64,000 nt of DNA from Alphaproteobacteria bacterium (GTDB lineage Bacteria; Pseudomonadota; Alphaproteobacteria; Rickettsiales; JABCZZ01): the NCBI GenBank assembly GCA_013288335.1, contig JABDCC010000001.1:40054-104053 (forward strand), written 5' to 3'. Under the pieces are notes generated by a model. It did not search any database and was not told the origin of the DNA. It was given only the letters and a program-made list of their open reading frames with translations. The stretch's first letter is position 1; each line of letters starts with the position of its first letter. Below are positions 35,811 through 44,464 of this stretch, piece by piece. The position numbers and the translations under genes were made by a program.

Positions 35811-37457
35811 TTATGTCTCAACCGGGCCGACTTTACCCTCTACTTCTTTCGGTATGGTCACGGTGATGGTGGTACCTTTTCCTACTTCGCTCTGGATGCT
35901 GAAAGTGCCGCCCATAATCTCAACAAATTTACGGGTAAGCGGCAGGCCGAGGCCGGTACCTTCATATTTGCGTGAGAGTGAATTATCCACCTGACCAAAC
36001 GGTGCCATGGCACGCGAAATATCTTTCGGGGCAATACCGATACCGGTATCTTTTACTTCGATGGAGAGCGCGCCATCTACCACATTCTGCCACATGGTAA
36101 CGGTCACGGCTCCGCCGGATGGCGTAAATTTTACCGCATTGGAAAGCAGGTTAAGCATAATCTGTTTAAGCTTTTTACTATCTGTTTTTATAATAAAATG
36201 TTCGCGCGGAATTTCTTCTACCAATGTAACCTGTGCGGATTCCGCACGCGGGCTCACCAAACGCATGGAGTTTCTGACTGACTTCGTCGCATCAATCTCA
36301 CTTACCTCAAGTTCGAGCTTATCGGCTTCAGCTTTGGAGTAATCAAGAATGTCATTGATGAGGCTTAACAGATGCACGCCGGAGCTATGAATATCCCGTA
36401 TATATTCGGCGTATTTAGCATTACCCATCGGGCCAGAACGCTCTAGTTTTATGAACTCAGAAAAACCAATGATGGCATTAAGTGGTGTTCGAAGTTCATG
36501 GCTGACATTGGCAAGAAATTGCGATTTATCACGGTTCTCTGCCTGCGCACTTGCGGTTTGTGCGGCGAGTTCAATGTTAATTTCATGCTGCTTGGTAATA
36601 ATTGATTCCGCGTGCAAGGAGGTAAACAGCAATGTCGAAATAATTACCAGGAATATGATAATCACACCGCCTGCGCCAATCTGGCGGAATTTATCAAGCC
36701 CATTCCATTGCTCGGTCGCCTGATATTTGATTTCGATAATTGCCTCTACGCAATTGAGCGAAGGATTATTACTGTTATATTCTTTTTCATCTGGACAGTT
36801 TATCAGTTTTTCTTCGGAATTTTCTCCGGATTTATCATCTTTCAGTTTTACCAGTACATTGACGGAATTATTGTTTTGTATGATGGGGTAAAGGGTTTTT
36901 ACGATAACCCCGTTTGGTTTTTCGGTTCCATCGGGCCCGCGAATAGACTGGTTCTCAAGCACGACGCTGCTGATATTGCCGGAGCGGGCTTTGGCAAATT
37001 CCGAATCGCTGGGGTTAATATTTAAAGCATTAGAGCTCATAAGGCCCGAGGTGCCTTGTTCTATGTTCGAGCGGTCTATAGAGATAATGCTGGTACCGTC
37101 GGGATTATAAATATTGACCTGGGCAATGTCGATATCTTCAAAATATTTAAATACGCCGCGGTTAAAATCATTAAACGCGTCGACCATTTCCTGATAGCCT
37201 TTATATTTGCTCCATTGATCGGGATTGATACCGGAAGATTTAAATTTTTTGTAAAGGCTTTCACCTTCGCGTTCGCGATCACGGTACGTTTTCCAAGTAG
37301 TATTGATAAATACTTTGGCAAGTGCCGAGTTATTTTTGCTGATAACGGTCAAAAAGTCCTGAGAGGCGCGTTCTTTAAAATAATTGCCCACAAGTATAGC
37401 GGCAAGCACTACCACTACAAAACTTATGCCAGAAAACCAACGTATGTAGAAAAACAT
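35811..37457 (-). CDS. Membrane sensor histidine kinase, PleC/DivJ-like
   Basis: 548 residues. Two membrane helices (about 7-25 and 262-285) enclose a 235-residue extracytoplasmic domain with a conserved-looking DIAQVNIYNPDGTSIISID beta segment. The HisKA domain has the phospho-acceptor His in FLANVSHELRTPLNAIIGFSEF, and the ATPase domain has N-box LLSNAVKFTPSGG, G1 DTGIGIAP and G2 GTGLGL. The dimerisation region (SGVHLLSLINDILDYSKAEADKLEL) is close to PleC/DivJ kinases that feed the CtrA network, but such kinases are numerous, so a cell-cycle role is only suggested. No receiver domain; no partner regulator is adjacent. Confidence 0.88.
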   Translation of the reverse strand: MFFYIRWFSGISFVVVVLAAILVGNYFKERASQDFLTVISKNNSALAKVFINTTWKTYRDREREGESLYKKFKSSGINPDQWSKYKGYQEMVDAFNDFNRGVFKYFEDIDIAQVNIYNPDGTSIISIDRSNIEQGTSGLMSSNALNINPSDSEFAKARSGNISSVVLENQSIRGPDGTEKPNGVIVKTLYPIIQNNNSVNVLVKLKDDKSGENSEEKLINCPDEKEYNSNNPSLNCVEAIIEIKYQATEQWNGLDKFRQIGAGGVIIIFLVIISTLLFTSLHAESIITKQHEINIELAAQTASAQAENRDKSQFLANVSHELRTPLNAIIGFSEFIKLERSGPMGNAKYAEYIRDIHSSGVHLLSLINDILDYSKAEADKLELEVSEIDATKSVRNSMRLVSPRAESAQVTLVEEIPREHFIIKTDSKKLKQIMLNLLSNAVKFTPSGGAVTVTMWQNVVDGALSIEVKDTGIGIAPKDISRAMAPFGQVDNSLSRKYEGTGLGLPLTRKFVEIMGGTFSIQSEVGKGTTITVTIPKEVEGKVGPVET

Positions 37458-37674
37458 CTTTAACTCAATTTCGTTATAAATTTCTCTTTAAGCTGCAGAT
37501 TATAAATTACAACTACTAACAAAGCCCTAACGACTTCACGGTGATTTTTGGAGAAACTTTATGGCTGAAGGAAAGAATGGAAGTTAGTATACTGTATTAT
37601 AATGATAATAAACCAAATGTTGTAAATATACAACCTGCTTGTGAAATTTTTATTGGCTAAGTTTCTAAGCTTTG

Positions 37675-37703
37675 TTGACATTATCATGAACTGACATTAT
37701 AAG
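37675..37703 (+). promoter_or_regulatory. Promoter of rpmH-rnpA-yidD
   Basis: Perfect TTGACA, 17-base spacer and TATAAG (5 of 6), about 46 bases upstream of rpmH. The remaining 37458-37674 intergenic DNA is AT-rich and I see no gene in it. Confidence 0.75.
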
Positions 37704-37748
37704 TCGCAGCCCTAATATAGAATAGCCTGAAAGATAAGGAATAGCCTC

Positions 37749-37883
37749 ATGAAACGTACTTTTCAGCCCAGCAATATTGTTCGTAAGCGTCGCCACGGCT
37801 TCCGTTCACGCATGGCAACGGTCGGTGGTCGCAAAGTGATTGCATCGCGCCGCTCAAAGGGTCGCAAACGCCTTTCTGCTTAA
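37749..37883 (+). CDS. rpmH: 50S ribosomal protein L34 (44 aa, missed by ORF track)
   Basis: The complete small basic protein begins MKRTFQPS and contains [13 protein letters not shown] and [18 protein letters not shown], the universally conserved L34 sequence. It is the first gene of the classic rpmH-rnpA-yidD cluster and is driven by a strong promoter. The 48-base gap to rnpA is normal. Confidence 0.98.
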   Translation: MKRTFQPSNIVRKRRHGFRSRMATVGGRKVIASRRSKGRKRLSA

Positions 37884-37931
37884 TTTTAGGGCCTAAAAAA
37901 TAAAATATTCCGTTAGCCTGGAGAATTCTCT

Positions 37932-38318
37932 GTGGCGATTACTATCATCAAAAAACGCGCTGATTTCTTGCTTGCAGCCAGCAGCGGCTTCAAGTTTGTG
38001 AAGTCTTCTGTGGTTGTGCAATCGCGCAAACGCGAACCTTCTTACATACCGGAATCAGATATACGCATCGGGTTTACCGCCACCAAAAAACTTGGCAATG
38101 CGGTCATCCGAAACCGTGCCAAACGCAGAATGCGTGAAGCCGCGCAACTGCTTATAACTGAATTTGGTATTGCTGGATGTGATTATGTGTTCATTGGTCG
38201 TGAGCCGGTCTATAAAGGAACCTACGAAAATTTATTAAGCGACATGAAACATGCGCTAAAGCGTCTTGGAAAAATGATGATGGAAAAAGAAGAGGCAGCT
38301 TCATGCAAAGAATCGTAA
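37932..38318 (+). CDS. rnpA: Ribonuclease P protein component
   Basis: 128-residue basic RNA-binding subunit of RNase P, which matures tRNA 5' ends. The conserved [23 protein letters not shown] motif is present, with the N-terminal [14 protein letters not shown] helix. The start is a GTG preceded by a GGAG site. The C-terminal 16 bases overlap yidD. Genomic order L34-RnpA-YidD is conserved across bacteria. Confidence 0.96.
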   Translation: MAITIIKKRADFLLAASSGFKFVKSSVVVQSRKREPSYIPESDIRIGFTATKKLGNAVIRNRAKRRMREAAQLLITEFGIAGCDYVFIGREPVYKGTYENLLSDMKHALKRLGKMMMEKEEAASCKES

Positions 38319-38536
38319 AGTTGATGGCTGTTTTGCCGATTCGTTTTTATAAATTTTTTATTTCACCTTTTTTTCCGGCTGCTTGTCGTTTTACTCCTAC
38401 ATGTTCTGAGTATGCTGTCGATGCCGTAAAAACTTACGGGGTTATAAAAGGTGGATTTTTAGGCGTAAAAAGAATCCTACGATGTCACCCTTTCGGCAAG
38501 CAGGAATATGATCCGGTGCCGCAGAAAATGGATTAG
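38303..38536 (+). CDS. yidD: Membrane protein insertion efficiency factor YidD
   Basis: 77-residue amphipathic membrane-associated protein. [36 protein letters not shown] and the closing [15 protein letters not shown] are the complete family signature, including the three conserved Cys. It assists YidC in membrane insertion. yidC, which usually comes next, is absent from the following DNA, where two unknown genes occur instead. Confidence 0.96.
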   Translation: MQRIVKLMAVLPIRFYKFFISPFFPAACRFTPTCSEYAVDAVKTYGVIKGGFLGVKRILRCHPFGKQEYDPVPQKMD

Positions 38537-38559
38537 AAGGCGTGCTTGTTATTGGTAAC

Positions 38560-38585
38560 GCATTTGCACCCTTGTTGCAAAATGC
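38560..38585. other. Hairpin downstream of yidD
   Basis: GCATTTGCA and TGCAAAATGC form a nine-pair stem with one bulged base. There is no T-run; it may end the rpmH operon or mark a processing site. Confidence 0.35.
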
Positions 38586-38642
38586 CTTGCTAGCAGAATT
38601 CACGCATATTTAAAATATCAAGAAATCAGTGGTATTTTAAAA

Positions 38643-39065
38643 CTAACGCTGATTTTTTTTAACAAAACCAGCTTCTAGTGATTGTCTCTCTGCAGCCAAA
38701 CCACTAGAAAACAGCTCATTAATTATATCCCTAGCCAGGTCACCTACTTTAGAGTCAGGCATAAGCCATGTTTTATATCCGTTGTCGTCTTTATAGACAA
38801 AGCCGTTATGACACTGCGAGTAATATAGTTCCATATCCGCACCAAGAGTGCTCTGGCCAACCGTAATATTACCTTTTGCTATGCCCTCAAGAAGTCCTTT
38901 AATTCTACGAGATGCGTTGCCAATTCCGTCATCATAAAGAAGCCGGTAATAGGTCTTTTTTTGAAGTTCAGTATGCTCTGCAATCAGGCATTTATCGAAT
39001 TCTTCAAACTTCTCTCTTATAGCAATAGCGGCTTTTTGATATTTATTTGTAACTTCTTCATTCAT
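38643..39065 (-). CDS. Hypothetical helical protein (140 aa)
   Basis: I do not recognise a family. The protein is cytosolic, mostly helical and charged, with LYDDGIGNASRRIKGLLEGIA in the middle and a NGFVYKDDNGYKTWLMPDS beta segment. A GGAGG-type ribosome site precedes the ATG. It lies between yidD and a divergent unknown gene in DNA more AT-rich than its neighbours, and a TTAA-N7-TTAA motif lies about 50 bases upstream. It may be lineage-specific. Confidence 0.6.
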   Translation of the reverse strand: MNEEVTNKYQKAAIAIREKFEEFDKCLIAEHTELQKKTYYRLLYDDGIGNASRRIKGLLEGIAKGNITVGQSTLGADMELYYSQCHNGFVYKDDNGYKTWLMPDSKVGDLARDIINELFSSGLAAERQSLEAGFVKKNQR

Positions 39066-39114
39066 AAACTTCCTCCCTGTTTTAATAGTAAAGTGGATTC
39101 TAACATTAGATTCG

Positions 39115-39274
39115 TTAATTTAAAGTTAAGATTATATGACGATAGTGCAAAAAACTATGATACCAGTGAAAATTACTTAGAAAATAATGTCTGAATTTGA
39201 TGAGATGGAAAGATTTTTGTTCATTAAATTAGTTTGGAAAAAGAATTAGATATATTAACTAATTATTAACTAAT
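39115..39274. promoter_or_regulatory. Divergent intergenic region with two TTAA-N7-TTAA motifs and a tandem repeat
   Basis: In the AT-rich 39066-39331 gap, TTAA-N7-TTAA occurs at 39115-39129 and 39255-39269. The second lies within a tandem 11-base repeat TATTAACTAAT (39253-39274). The motifs fit CtrA binding sites; no gene is seen. Confidence 0.4.
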
Positions 39275-39331
39275 TATCCCTAAAATAACTTCTCAACATA
39301 TTCGATTTACCTGAATTATGGGAGAAAAATT

Positions 39332-39823
39332 ATGAACACACCTTACACATTATCCCTAATGGATGAAAAATATGGCCAGCCCGAAGTAAAATCTGCTCTT
39401 CTTACACTCAACCAAATGCCAGGATTGAACGCAACGTTTTATTCAGGTTCTTCGAGTCTTGGTGAGATCTGTTCTTTTGATATAACGCCCGTCTGTAGAT
39501 TTAGTACTAAAAGAGAAGCAGAGGATTTTGGTAAAAAATTATATCAATTATGTAGTACGAATTTTCAGAAGATTGGCAAAATGATTGCTGTTAAGGGGTA
39601 CGGCCCAATAGATATACAGCGTTTTGGCGAGTATAAATATGGAGTGGAATTCAAAGTTACCGTAACAGATAATGCTGATAAATTGGATTTTCTTTCCAGA
39701 ATGCGTTTAAGAAAAACGGTAAATCACATAATAAAAAATGCAAAAGACATTACTGCATTACTTAGCCAACATGGGGTTGATACATCTGATTTCAAAGGGT
39801 TTAGTAAAGAGAAATTTGATTAA
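39332..39823 (+). CDS. Hypothetical protein (163 aa)
   Basis: No family recognised. The protein appears soluble with mixed alpha/beta content; YGPIDIQRFGEYKYGVEFKVTVTDNADKLDFLSRMRLRK-type alternation suggests a sheet followed by helices. GGGAGA precedes the start. It is divergent from the 140-residue unknown gene and its last four bases overlap the end of aroQ on the opposite strand. Codon use is AT-rich compared with housekeeping neighbours, as in the other unknown gene. Confidence 0.6.
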   Translation: MNTPYTLSLMDEKYGQPEVKSALLTLNQMPGLNATFYSGSSSLGEICSFDITPVCRFSTKREAEDFGKKLYQLCSTNFQKIGKMIAVKGYGPIDIQRFGEYKYGVEFKVTVTDNADKLDFLSRMRLRKTVNHIIKNAKDITALLSQHGVDTSDFKGFSKEKFD

Positions 39824-40251
39824 ATTAAACTAGCCATCGCCTCTAACGCCAGAATATAACCTAAACTTCCAAACCCGGTAATAATGCCTTTTACCGCTCG
39901 TCCCGTATAGGTTTGGTGGCGGAATTCTTCGCGTTTATAGATATTGGAAATATGCACTTCAATGGCAGGAATCTTAATAGCAAGCAGCGCGTCCATCAGC
40001 GCCACCGAGCTATGCCCAAACCCCGCGGGATTGATGATAAGCCCTTGCGCATTTTTGCCGGCTTCCTGCACCCAGCTAATCAATTCACCTTCGAGGTTGC
40101 TTTGATGAAATTTAAGATTTAAAGAAAGAACAGAGGCTTTCTTCTCGCATAATTTTTGAATGTCTGTGAGCGTTTCGGAACCATAAATTTCCGGCTCACG
40201 CGTTCCAAGCATGTTGAGATTGGGGCCGTTTATGATAACTATATTCTTCAT
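39820..40251 (-). CDS. aroQ: 3-dehydroquinate dehydratase, type II
   Basis: 143-residue dodecameric shikimate-pathway enzyme. GPNLNMLGTREPEIYG holds the catalytic Arg and Tyr, FHQSNLEGELISWVQ the next conserved segment, INPAGFGHSSVALMDAL the active-site His, and EVHISNIYKREEFRH the substrate-binding loop. The usual AYTHTS/GYTHTS loop reads GFGHSS, which keeps the His but alters the preceding Thr. Length is typical. It is divergent from thiS. Confidence 0.94.
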   Translation of the reverse strand: MKNIVIINGPNLNMLGTREPEIYGSETLTDIQKLCEKKASVLSLNLKFHQSNLEGELISWVQEAGKNAQGLIINPAGFGHSSVALMDALLAIKIPAIEVHISNIYKREEFRHQTYTGRAVKGIITGFGSLGYILALEAMASLI

Positions 40252-40279
40252 TGGATACTCCCTGATTAAACTATATAAC
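40251..40279 (+). promoter_or_regulatory. Putative promoter placing thiS start at or near +1
   Basis: TATAAC (40274-40279) lies 17 bases after TTGGAT and five bases before the thiS ATG; no Shine-Dalgarno sequence precedes the ATG. This suggests a leaderless or nearly leaderless transcript. No TPP riboswitch fits in the 32-base gap. Confidence 0.4.
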
Positions 40280-40283
40280 CATT

Positions 40284-40484
40284 ATGCAGATATATATCAA
40301 CGGGCAAGAGCAGGTTTGGAGTGAAGGCGGCACATTGGCGGTGCTCGTGGATAAATTTGACCTCAATATCCGTAAAATTGCAATTGAGTTGAATCTCGCA
40401 ATCGTGCCACGCTCCTTATACGACGAAACGATTTTATGTGATGGTGATAAAATCGAGATCGTGCAATTCATCGGTGGAGGGTAG
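40284..40484 (+). CDS. thiS: Sulfur carrier protein ThiS
   Basis: 66-residue ubiquitin-like carrier ending in the required Gly-Gly (FIGGG), which is adenylated and thiocarboxylated to give sulfur for the thiazole ring of thiamine. The beta-grasp pattern [10 protein letters not shown] and later [21 protein letters not shown] is typical. It is immediately followed by thiG with one base between stop and start. Other thiamine genes are not in the window. Confidence 0.93.
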   Translation: MQIYINGQEQVWSEGGTLAVLVDKFDLNIRKIAIELNLAIVPRSLYDETILCDGDKIEIVQFIGGG

Positions 40485-40485
40485 G

Positions 40486-41262
40486 GTGGCGGAATTTGAA
40501 GATCCCCTCATTATTGCCGGTCGCACGTTTCATTCGCGGCTGCTTGTGGGTACCGGAAAATATAAGAATTTTGAGCAAACCAAAGCGGCAACCGAAGCTT
40601 CAGGGGCTGAAATTGTAACGGTGGCGCTACGCCGCGTGAGTTTGACACCCGACAAAGGCTCCATTCAGGATTTTCTGGATCCAAAAATTTACACATATCT
40701 GCCCAATAGTGCCGGTTGCTTTACCGCTGATGAGGCGGTGCGTACATTAAAACTTGCTCGCGAAGCGGGGGGGTGGAAACTCATCAAACTCGAGGTGATT
40801 GGTGACAAAAAAACCCTTTACCCTGATGCAGAAGAAACCCTCAAAGCGGCAATAATTTTAACAAAAGACGGGTTTGAAGTCATGGCATACACCAATGACG
40901 ATCCGGTGATGGCCAAGAAACTTGAAGATGCTGGGTGTGTTGCGGTGATGCCGCTTGCTTCACCCATTGGTTCAGGGCTTGGCATACAAAATCCGCTTGC
41001 TATCCGCACTATTGTGGAAAATGCGAAGGTTCCGATTCTGGTAGATGCAGGCGTTGGTACGGCGTCTGATGCGGCAGTGGCTATGGAGCTTGGTTGTGAT
41101 GGAGTCCTCATGAACACCGCCATCGCCGAAGCGAAAGATCCGGTGCGTATGGCAATCGCTATGAAACATGCGGTAATTGCCGGAAGAATTGCCTATCTTG
41201 CCGGAAGAATGCCGAAACGTGAAACCGCAAGTGCATCGAGCCCACTTGAAGGTAATATTTAA
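40486..41262 (+). CDS. thiG: Thiazole synthase ThiG
   Basis: 258-residue TIM barrel that forms the thiazole phosphate from DXP, the imino acid and ThiS-thiocarboxylate. [33 protein letters not shown] with the Schiff-base Lys, [15 protein letters not shown] and [29 protein letters not shown] are the complete set of family motifs. The GTG at 40486 after GGTGGAGGG is the start; the track ORF begins inside thiS. It is translationally coupled to thiS. Confidence 0.95.
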   Translation: MAEFEDPLIIAGRTFHSRLLVGTGKYKNFEQTKAATEASGAEIVTVALRRVSLTPDKGSIQDFLDPKIYTYLPNSAGCFTADEAVRTLKLAREAGGWKLIKLEVIGDKKTLYPDAEETLKAAIILTKDGFEVMAYTNDDPVMAKKLEDAGCVAVMPLASPIGSGLGIQNPLAIRTIVENAKVPILVDAGVGTASDAAVAMELGCDGVLMNTAIAEAKDPVRMAIAMKHAVIAGRIAYLAGRMPKRETASASSPLEGNI

Positions 41263-41407
41263 GCTGGTAACTTTCTTTTATTTTTCTGCTAGCAAAAAAA
41301 CTTCTTAAAATATTTTAAACTGTGCATAAGAGAAAAATTTCTAATGACCTAACTGTAGTTTTGTTTTATTAGTATATATACTATATATGGTATATATTTG
41401 TTGGATC

Positions 41408-43312
41408 ATGCATAAAAAAGAAAACAAGTTTTTATTCAAACGAGTAGCTATCTCAGCGTCAGTTGTTTTGCTGTGCTGTGCGCTCTCGGATATTGCCGTT
41501 GCGAATTCCACGTATATAGACCCAAGTGAACAAAGTGGTTTTGGTCATGACCATATTAAAAGAGAAGCGATATCTGACACTCCGGCAGATGTTCCCAAAA
41601 TTCATTTGGGCAGGGTGTTTGAAGTCATTGGTAATGTACCAAAAAGATTGGTTTCAGAATTATCCCCGTCTGATAACAGTGATACAAAGTTACCCGTAAA
41701 ACCCATTGCAGTAAGCAATAAAACCAAAGTTATAATAAGAACGGTTTCCACACAATCGGCAGCGAATGCCCTTGAAGTTGCAGCAAAAACCCCGCTTGCT
41801 ACTGCCAGGTATATTGGTAAGGAAAATTACGCTATAGCCATGGCTGAATCTGGCCAGGCTGCGAGAAATGTTTTGCCCAAGGTGGCTACAGAGAAGCCAA
41901 CAAGCGTATTTGCGGCCAGCGATACAAAGCTATATGCGGATAATAGATCTTATGCAACGACACCTAAAGTTGTTGCCAGCGCACCTGTCACTACGGTCGT
42001 GGCTTCTGCTGAACCAAGCGAGCCCGTGGATAAACCCCGGCAGAATTTTTCTATGATGGACTCGGTGGCGGCACCTGCGGACGCCGCGCTGCCTATAGAG
42101 AACAAGAAAAAAGAAACGGTGATTAGATCTGAACTGGTTTCTGCGGTATTCCCACCACCGAGTTCTGCATCTGATACGAATAGTTTTCAACTGGCTCAGG
42201 CAGACACGAATGCTGCTCTTCCTGCGGCTCCTGCGCCTACGCTTTTGCCCCTGCCAGTGCCTCCGTCTCCATCTCTGCCTGCGTTGCCTTTGCCATTGGA
42301 CAAGAAAGATACTACACCAGTACCCTCACCTGTTGTGCCCCCTGCAATTACGACTCCAACAAATACTCCGCCAGCAACTCTGCCCGCTATTGCCCCCGCT
42401 ACAGCAACGCCACCAACTACTCCAGCGGTTGTGGTTCCGGAGCCTTTAGTTCCTGTCGCGGCTACGCCGCCAGTGCCTGCTGCCAATACACCCCTTGCTC
42501 CGTCTGCAGCACCGGTGTTACCTCTGCCCGGCGCTGCTCCTGCGGATTCCTTATCTGCACAGTCAAAGGATATATTGAATAAATTGCCGCGTGAGAAGCT
42601 GCCTAAGGCTACAAATCCCAGTCATGTTGAATTAGAGCATGAACATAAAAATGCCATGGATGTGGATGATGATGTAAAAAAGCATAAAGGCATCGGTGTG
42701 GAAATAACAGTGCAGCGCCCAAAAGCCGATGTTACAAAAATGCTCGAAGAAGCTTACGATGATTTGCTATCGGGTGATCAGGAAAGTGCAATCAGGCTTT
42801 ATAAAAATGTTTTGGAAGTGCAGCCTAAAAATAAACTGGCATTATTTGGCTTGGCGACTACGTATCACCGCGCCGGACAGATTCAGCTAGCACGTCCGCT
42901 TTATGGGAAGCTGCTTACCATTGATCCTAATAACGTGGAAGGGCTCAACAATTTTCTGGTATTGCTTGCTGATGAATCTCCCGACAGTGCTTTAATTGAG
43001 TTAAACAAGCTTGCGCGCACCCATCCGGATTTCAGTCCGATACCCGCGCAGATGGCTATTATTTATGAAAAAACCGGCCAATACGAATCGGCAATCAAAA
43101 AAATGGAAGCCGCTATTAATTTGTCACCGGAAAACCTGAAATATCGCTATGATATGGCCATCATGCTTGATAAACATGGAGACTGGGCGGATGCAGCAGC
43201 GGTCTACCAGCAGTTGCTGACTGCCAATGATCGCGGAGAGAAAATTCCCGGTAATCCCGATTCGATCCAGGAAAGACTGACCTATATACGCTCTAACAGA
43301 CCTGGGGGATAG
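41408..43312 (+). CDS. Exported proline-rich TPR protein upstream of pilT-pilU
   Basis: 634 residues from the preferred ATG (41408; the track adds seven). An N-terminal membrane or signal segment (about 13-32, VAISASVVLLCCALSDIAVA) is followed by a long disordered region, a Pro/Ala-rich stretch (about 275-400, with LPVPPSPSLPALPLPLD) and C-terminal tetratricopeptide repeats (about 460-610: AIRLYKNVLEVQPKNKLALF, QLARPLYGKLLTIDPNN, SAIKKMEAAINLSPEN). The Pro-rich part could span the periplasm, with the TPR as assembly scaffold, comparable in role to PilF/PilW or FimV-like proteins. It is 24 bases upstream of pilT, so a pilus role is inferred. Confidence 0.72.
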   Translation: MHKKENKFLFKRVAISASVVLLCCALSDIAVANSTYIDPSEQSGFGHDHIKREAISDTPADVPKIHLGRVFEVIGNVPKRLVSELSPSDNSDTKLPVKPIAVSNKTKVIIRTVSTQSAANALEVAAKTPLATARYIGKENYAIAMAESGQAARNVLPKVATEKPTSVFAASDTKLYADNRSYATTPKVVASAPVTTVVASAEPSEPVDKPRQNFSMMDSVAAPADAALPIENKKKETVIRSELVSAVFPPPSSASDTNSFQLAQADTNAALPAAPAPTLLPLPVPPSPSLPALPLPLDKKDTTPVPSPVVPPAITTPTNTPPATLPAIAPATATPPTTPAVVVPEPLVPVAATPPVPAANTPLAPSAAPVLPLPGAAPADSLSAQSKDILNKLPREKLPKATNPSHVELEHEHKNAMDVDDDVKKHKGIGVEITVQRPKADVTKMLEEAYDDLLSGDQESAIRLYKNVLEVQPKNKLALFGLATTYHRAGQIQLARPLYGKLLTIDPNNVEGLNNFLVLLADESPDSALIELNKLARTHPDFSPIPAQMAIIYEKTGQYESAIKKMEAAINLSPENLKYRYDMAIMLDKHGDWADAAAVYQQLLTANDRGEKIPGNPDSIQERLTYIRSNRPGG

Positions 43313-43336
43313 AGTCTAAAACTTGAAAGCGATTTT

Positions 43337-44449
43337 ATGGAAATCACCGATCTTCTGCTAGCTTCACAAAAAAACAGTGCGTCCGATCTGCATTTGTCTA
43401 TAGGTAACCCGCCCATACTCAGGGTTAACGGCGATATGCTGCCTCTGCAAGTGGGTGTGCTTACTGCTGATGATGTGCGAAAAATACTCTATTCCATAAT
43501 GACCGAGCAGCAGCGTTCGGATTATGAGCGTGATTTGGAAATCGATTTTTCCCTGTCTTACAGCGATCACATGCGGTTTCGCGTCAATGCATTTACCAAT
43601 CTTTCCGGCCCTGCCGCGGTGCTGCGTACCATTCCCACCAAAGTATTTACTCTGGAAGATTTAAAAGCGCCGGAGATTTTTACGAAACTTACCGAACTTC
43701 ATAAAGGCCTTATTCTGGTAACCGGCCCGACAGGCAGTGGTAAATCCACGACGCTAGCTGCGATGATAAATCATATCAATGTAAATTCCTCCAAACATAT
43801 ACTGACCATTGAAGATCCTGTGGAGTTTGTACATTATTCTAAGAAATCTCTTATCAACCAACGTGAAGTCGGCGCCAGTACCAGGTCGTTTGCCAAAGCC
43901 CTAAAAAGCGCTTTGCGTGAAGATCCAGATGTTATTATGGTCGGTGAGTTGCGCGATCTGGAAACAATCCAGCTTGCCATGACTGCTGCGGAAACCGGAC
44001 ATCTGGTGATGGGAACCTTGCATACCAGTTCCGCTCCGAAAACCATTGATCGTATTATTGACGTGTTTCCTGCAAATGACAAAGAAATGGTGCGTGCCAT
44101 GTTATCTGTTTCACTGGAGGCAGTCATAACTCAGGCGCTGGTTAAGCGTATGGATGGAACTGGGCGTATTGCAATTCATGAAATTCTGCTGGGTACTCCG
44201 GCTGTTCGAAATCTTATTCGTGAAAATAAAATTCCACAAATTTCTTCCATGATGCAGGTAGGAAGCAAACACGGAATGCGTACCATGAAAGATGCGGTGT
44301 ATGATTTAATGAATCAGGGAGTCATTTCTCAGGAAACTGCTAAATCCCTGCTTGCAACAACGGGCAATACGGAAGATGCCGATGCGGCGGCTGGAAAACC
44401 AGCAACCGTATCTGCGGCGGGATCAGCCAAATTTGGCTCGAGTTTCTAA
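43337..44449 (+). CDS. pilT: Type IV pilus retraction ATPase PilT
   Basis: 370-residue hexameric motor that depolymerises the pilus. The N-terminal PAS-like domain begins with ASDLHLSIGNPPILRVNG; the ATPase core has Walker A GPTGSGKST, Asp box ILTIEDPVEF, Walker B DVIMVGELRD and His box ETGHLVMGTLHTSSA. The AIHEILLGTPAVRNLIRE retraction motif near the C-terminus is present. An Ala/Gly-rich tail of about 30 residues follows the core. It is followed 15 bases later by pilU. Confidence 0.93.
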   Translation: MEITDLLLASQKNSASDLHLSIGNPPILRVNGDMLPLQVGVLTADDVRKILYSIMTEQQRSDYERDLEIDFSLSYSDHMRFRVNAFTNLSGPAAVLRTIPTKVFTLEDLKAPEIFTKLTELHKGLILVTGPTGSGKSTTLAAMINHINVNSSKHILTIEDPVEFVHYSKKSLINQREVGASTRSFAKALKSALREDPDVIMVGELRDLETIQLAMTAAETGHLVMGTLHTSSAPKTIDRIIDVFPANDKEMVRAMLSVSLEAVITQALVKRMDGTGRIAIHEILLGTPAVRNLIRENKIPQISSMMQVGSKHGMRTMKDAVYDLMNQGVISQETAKSLLATTGNTEDADAAAGKPATVSAAGSAKFGSSF

Positions 44450-44464
44450 TTATAAGGTATTTCT

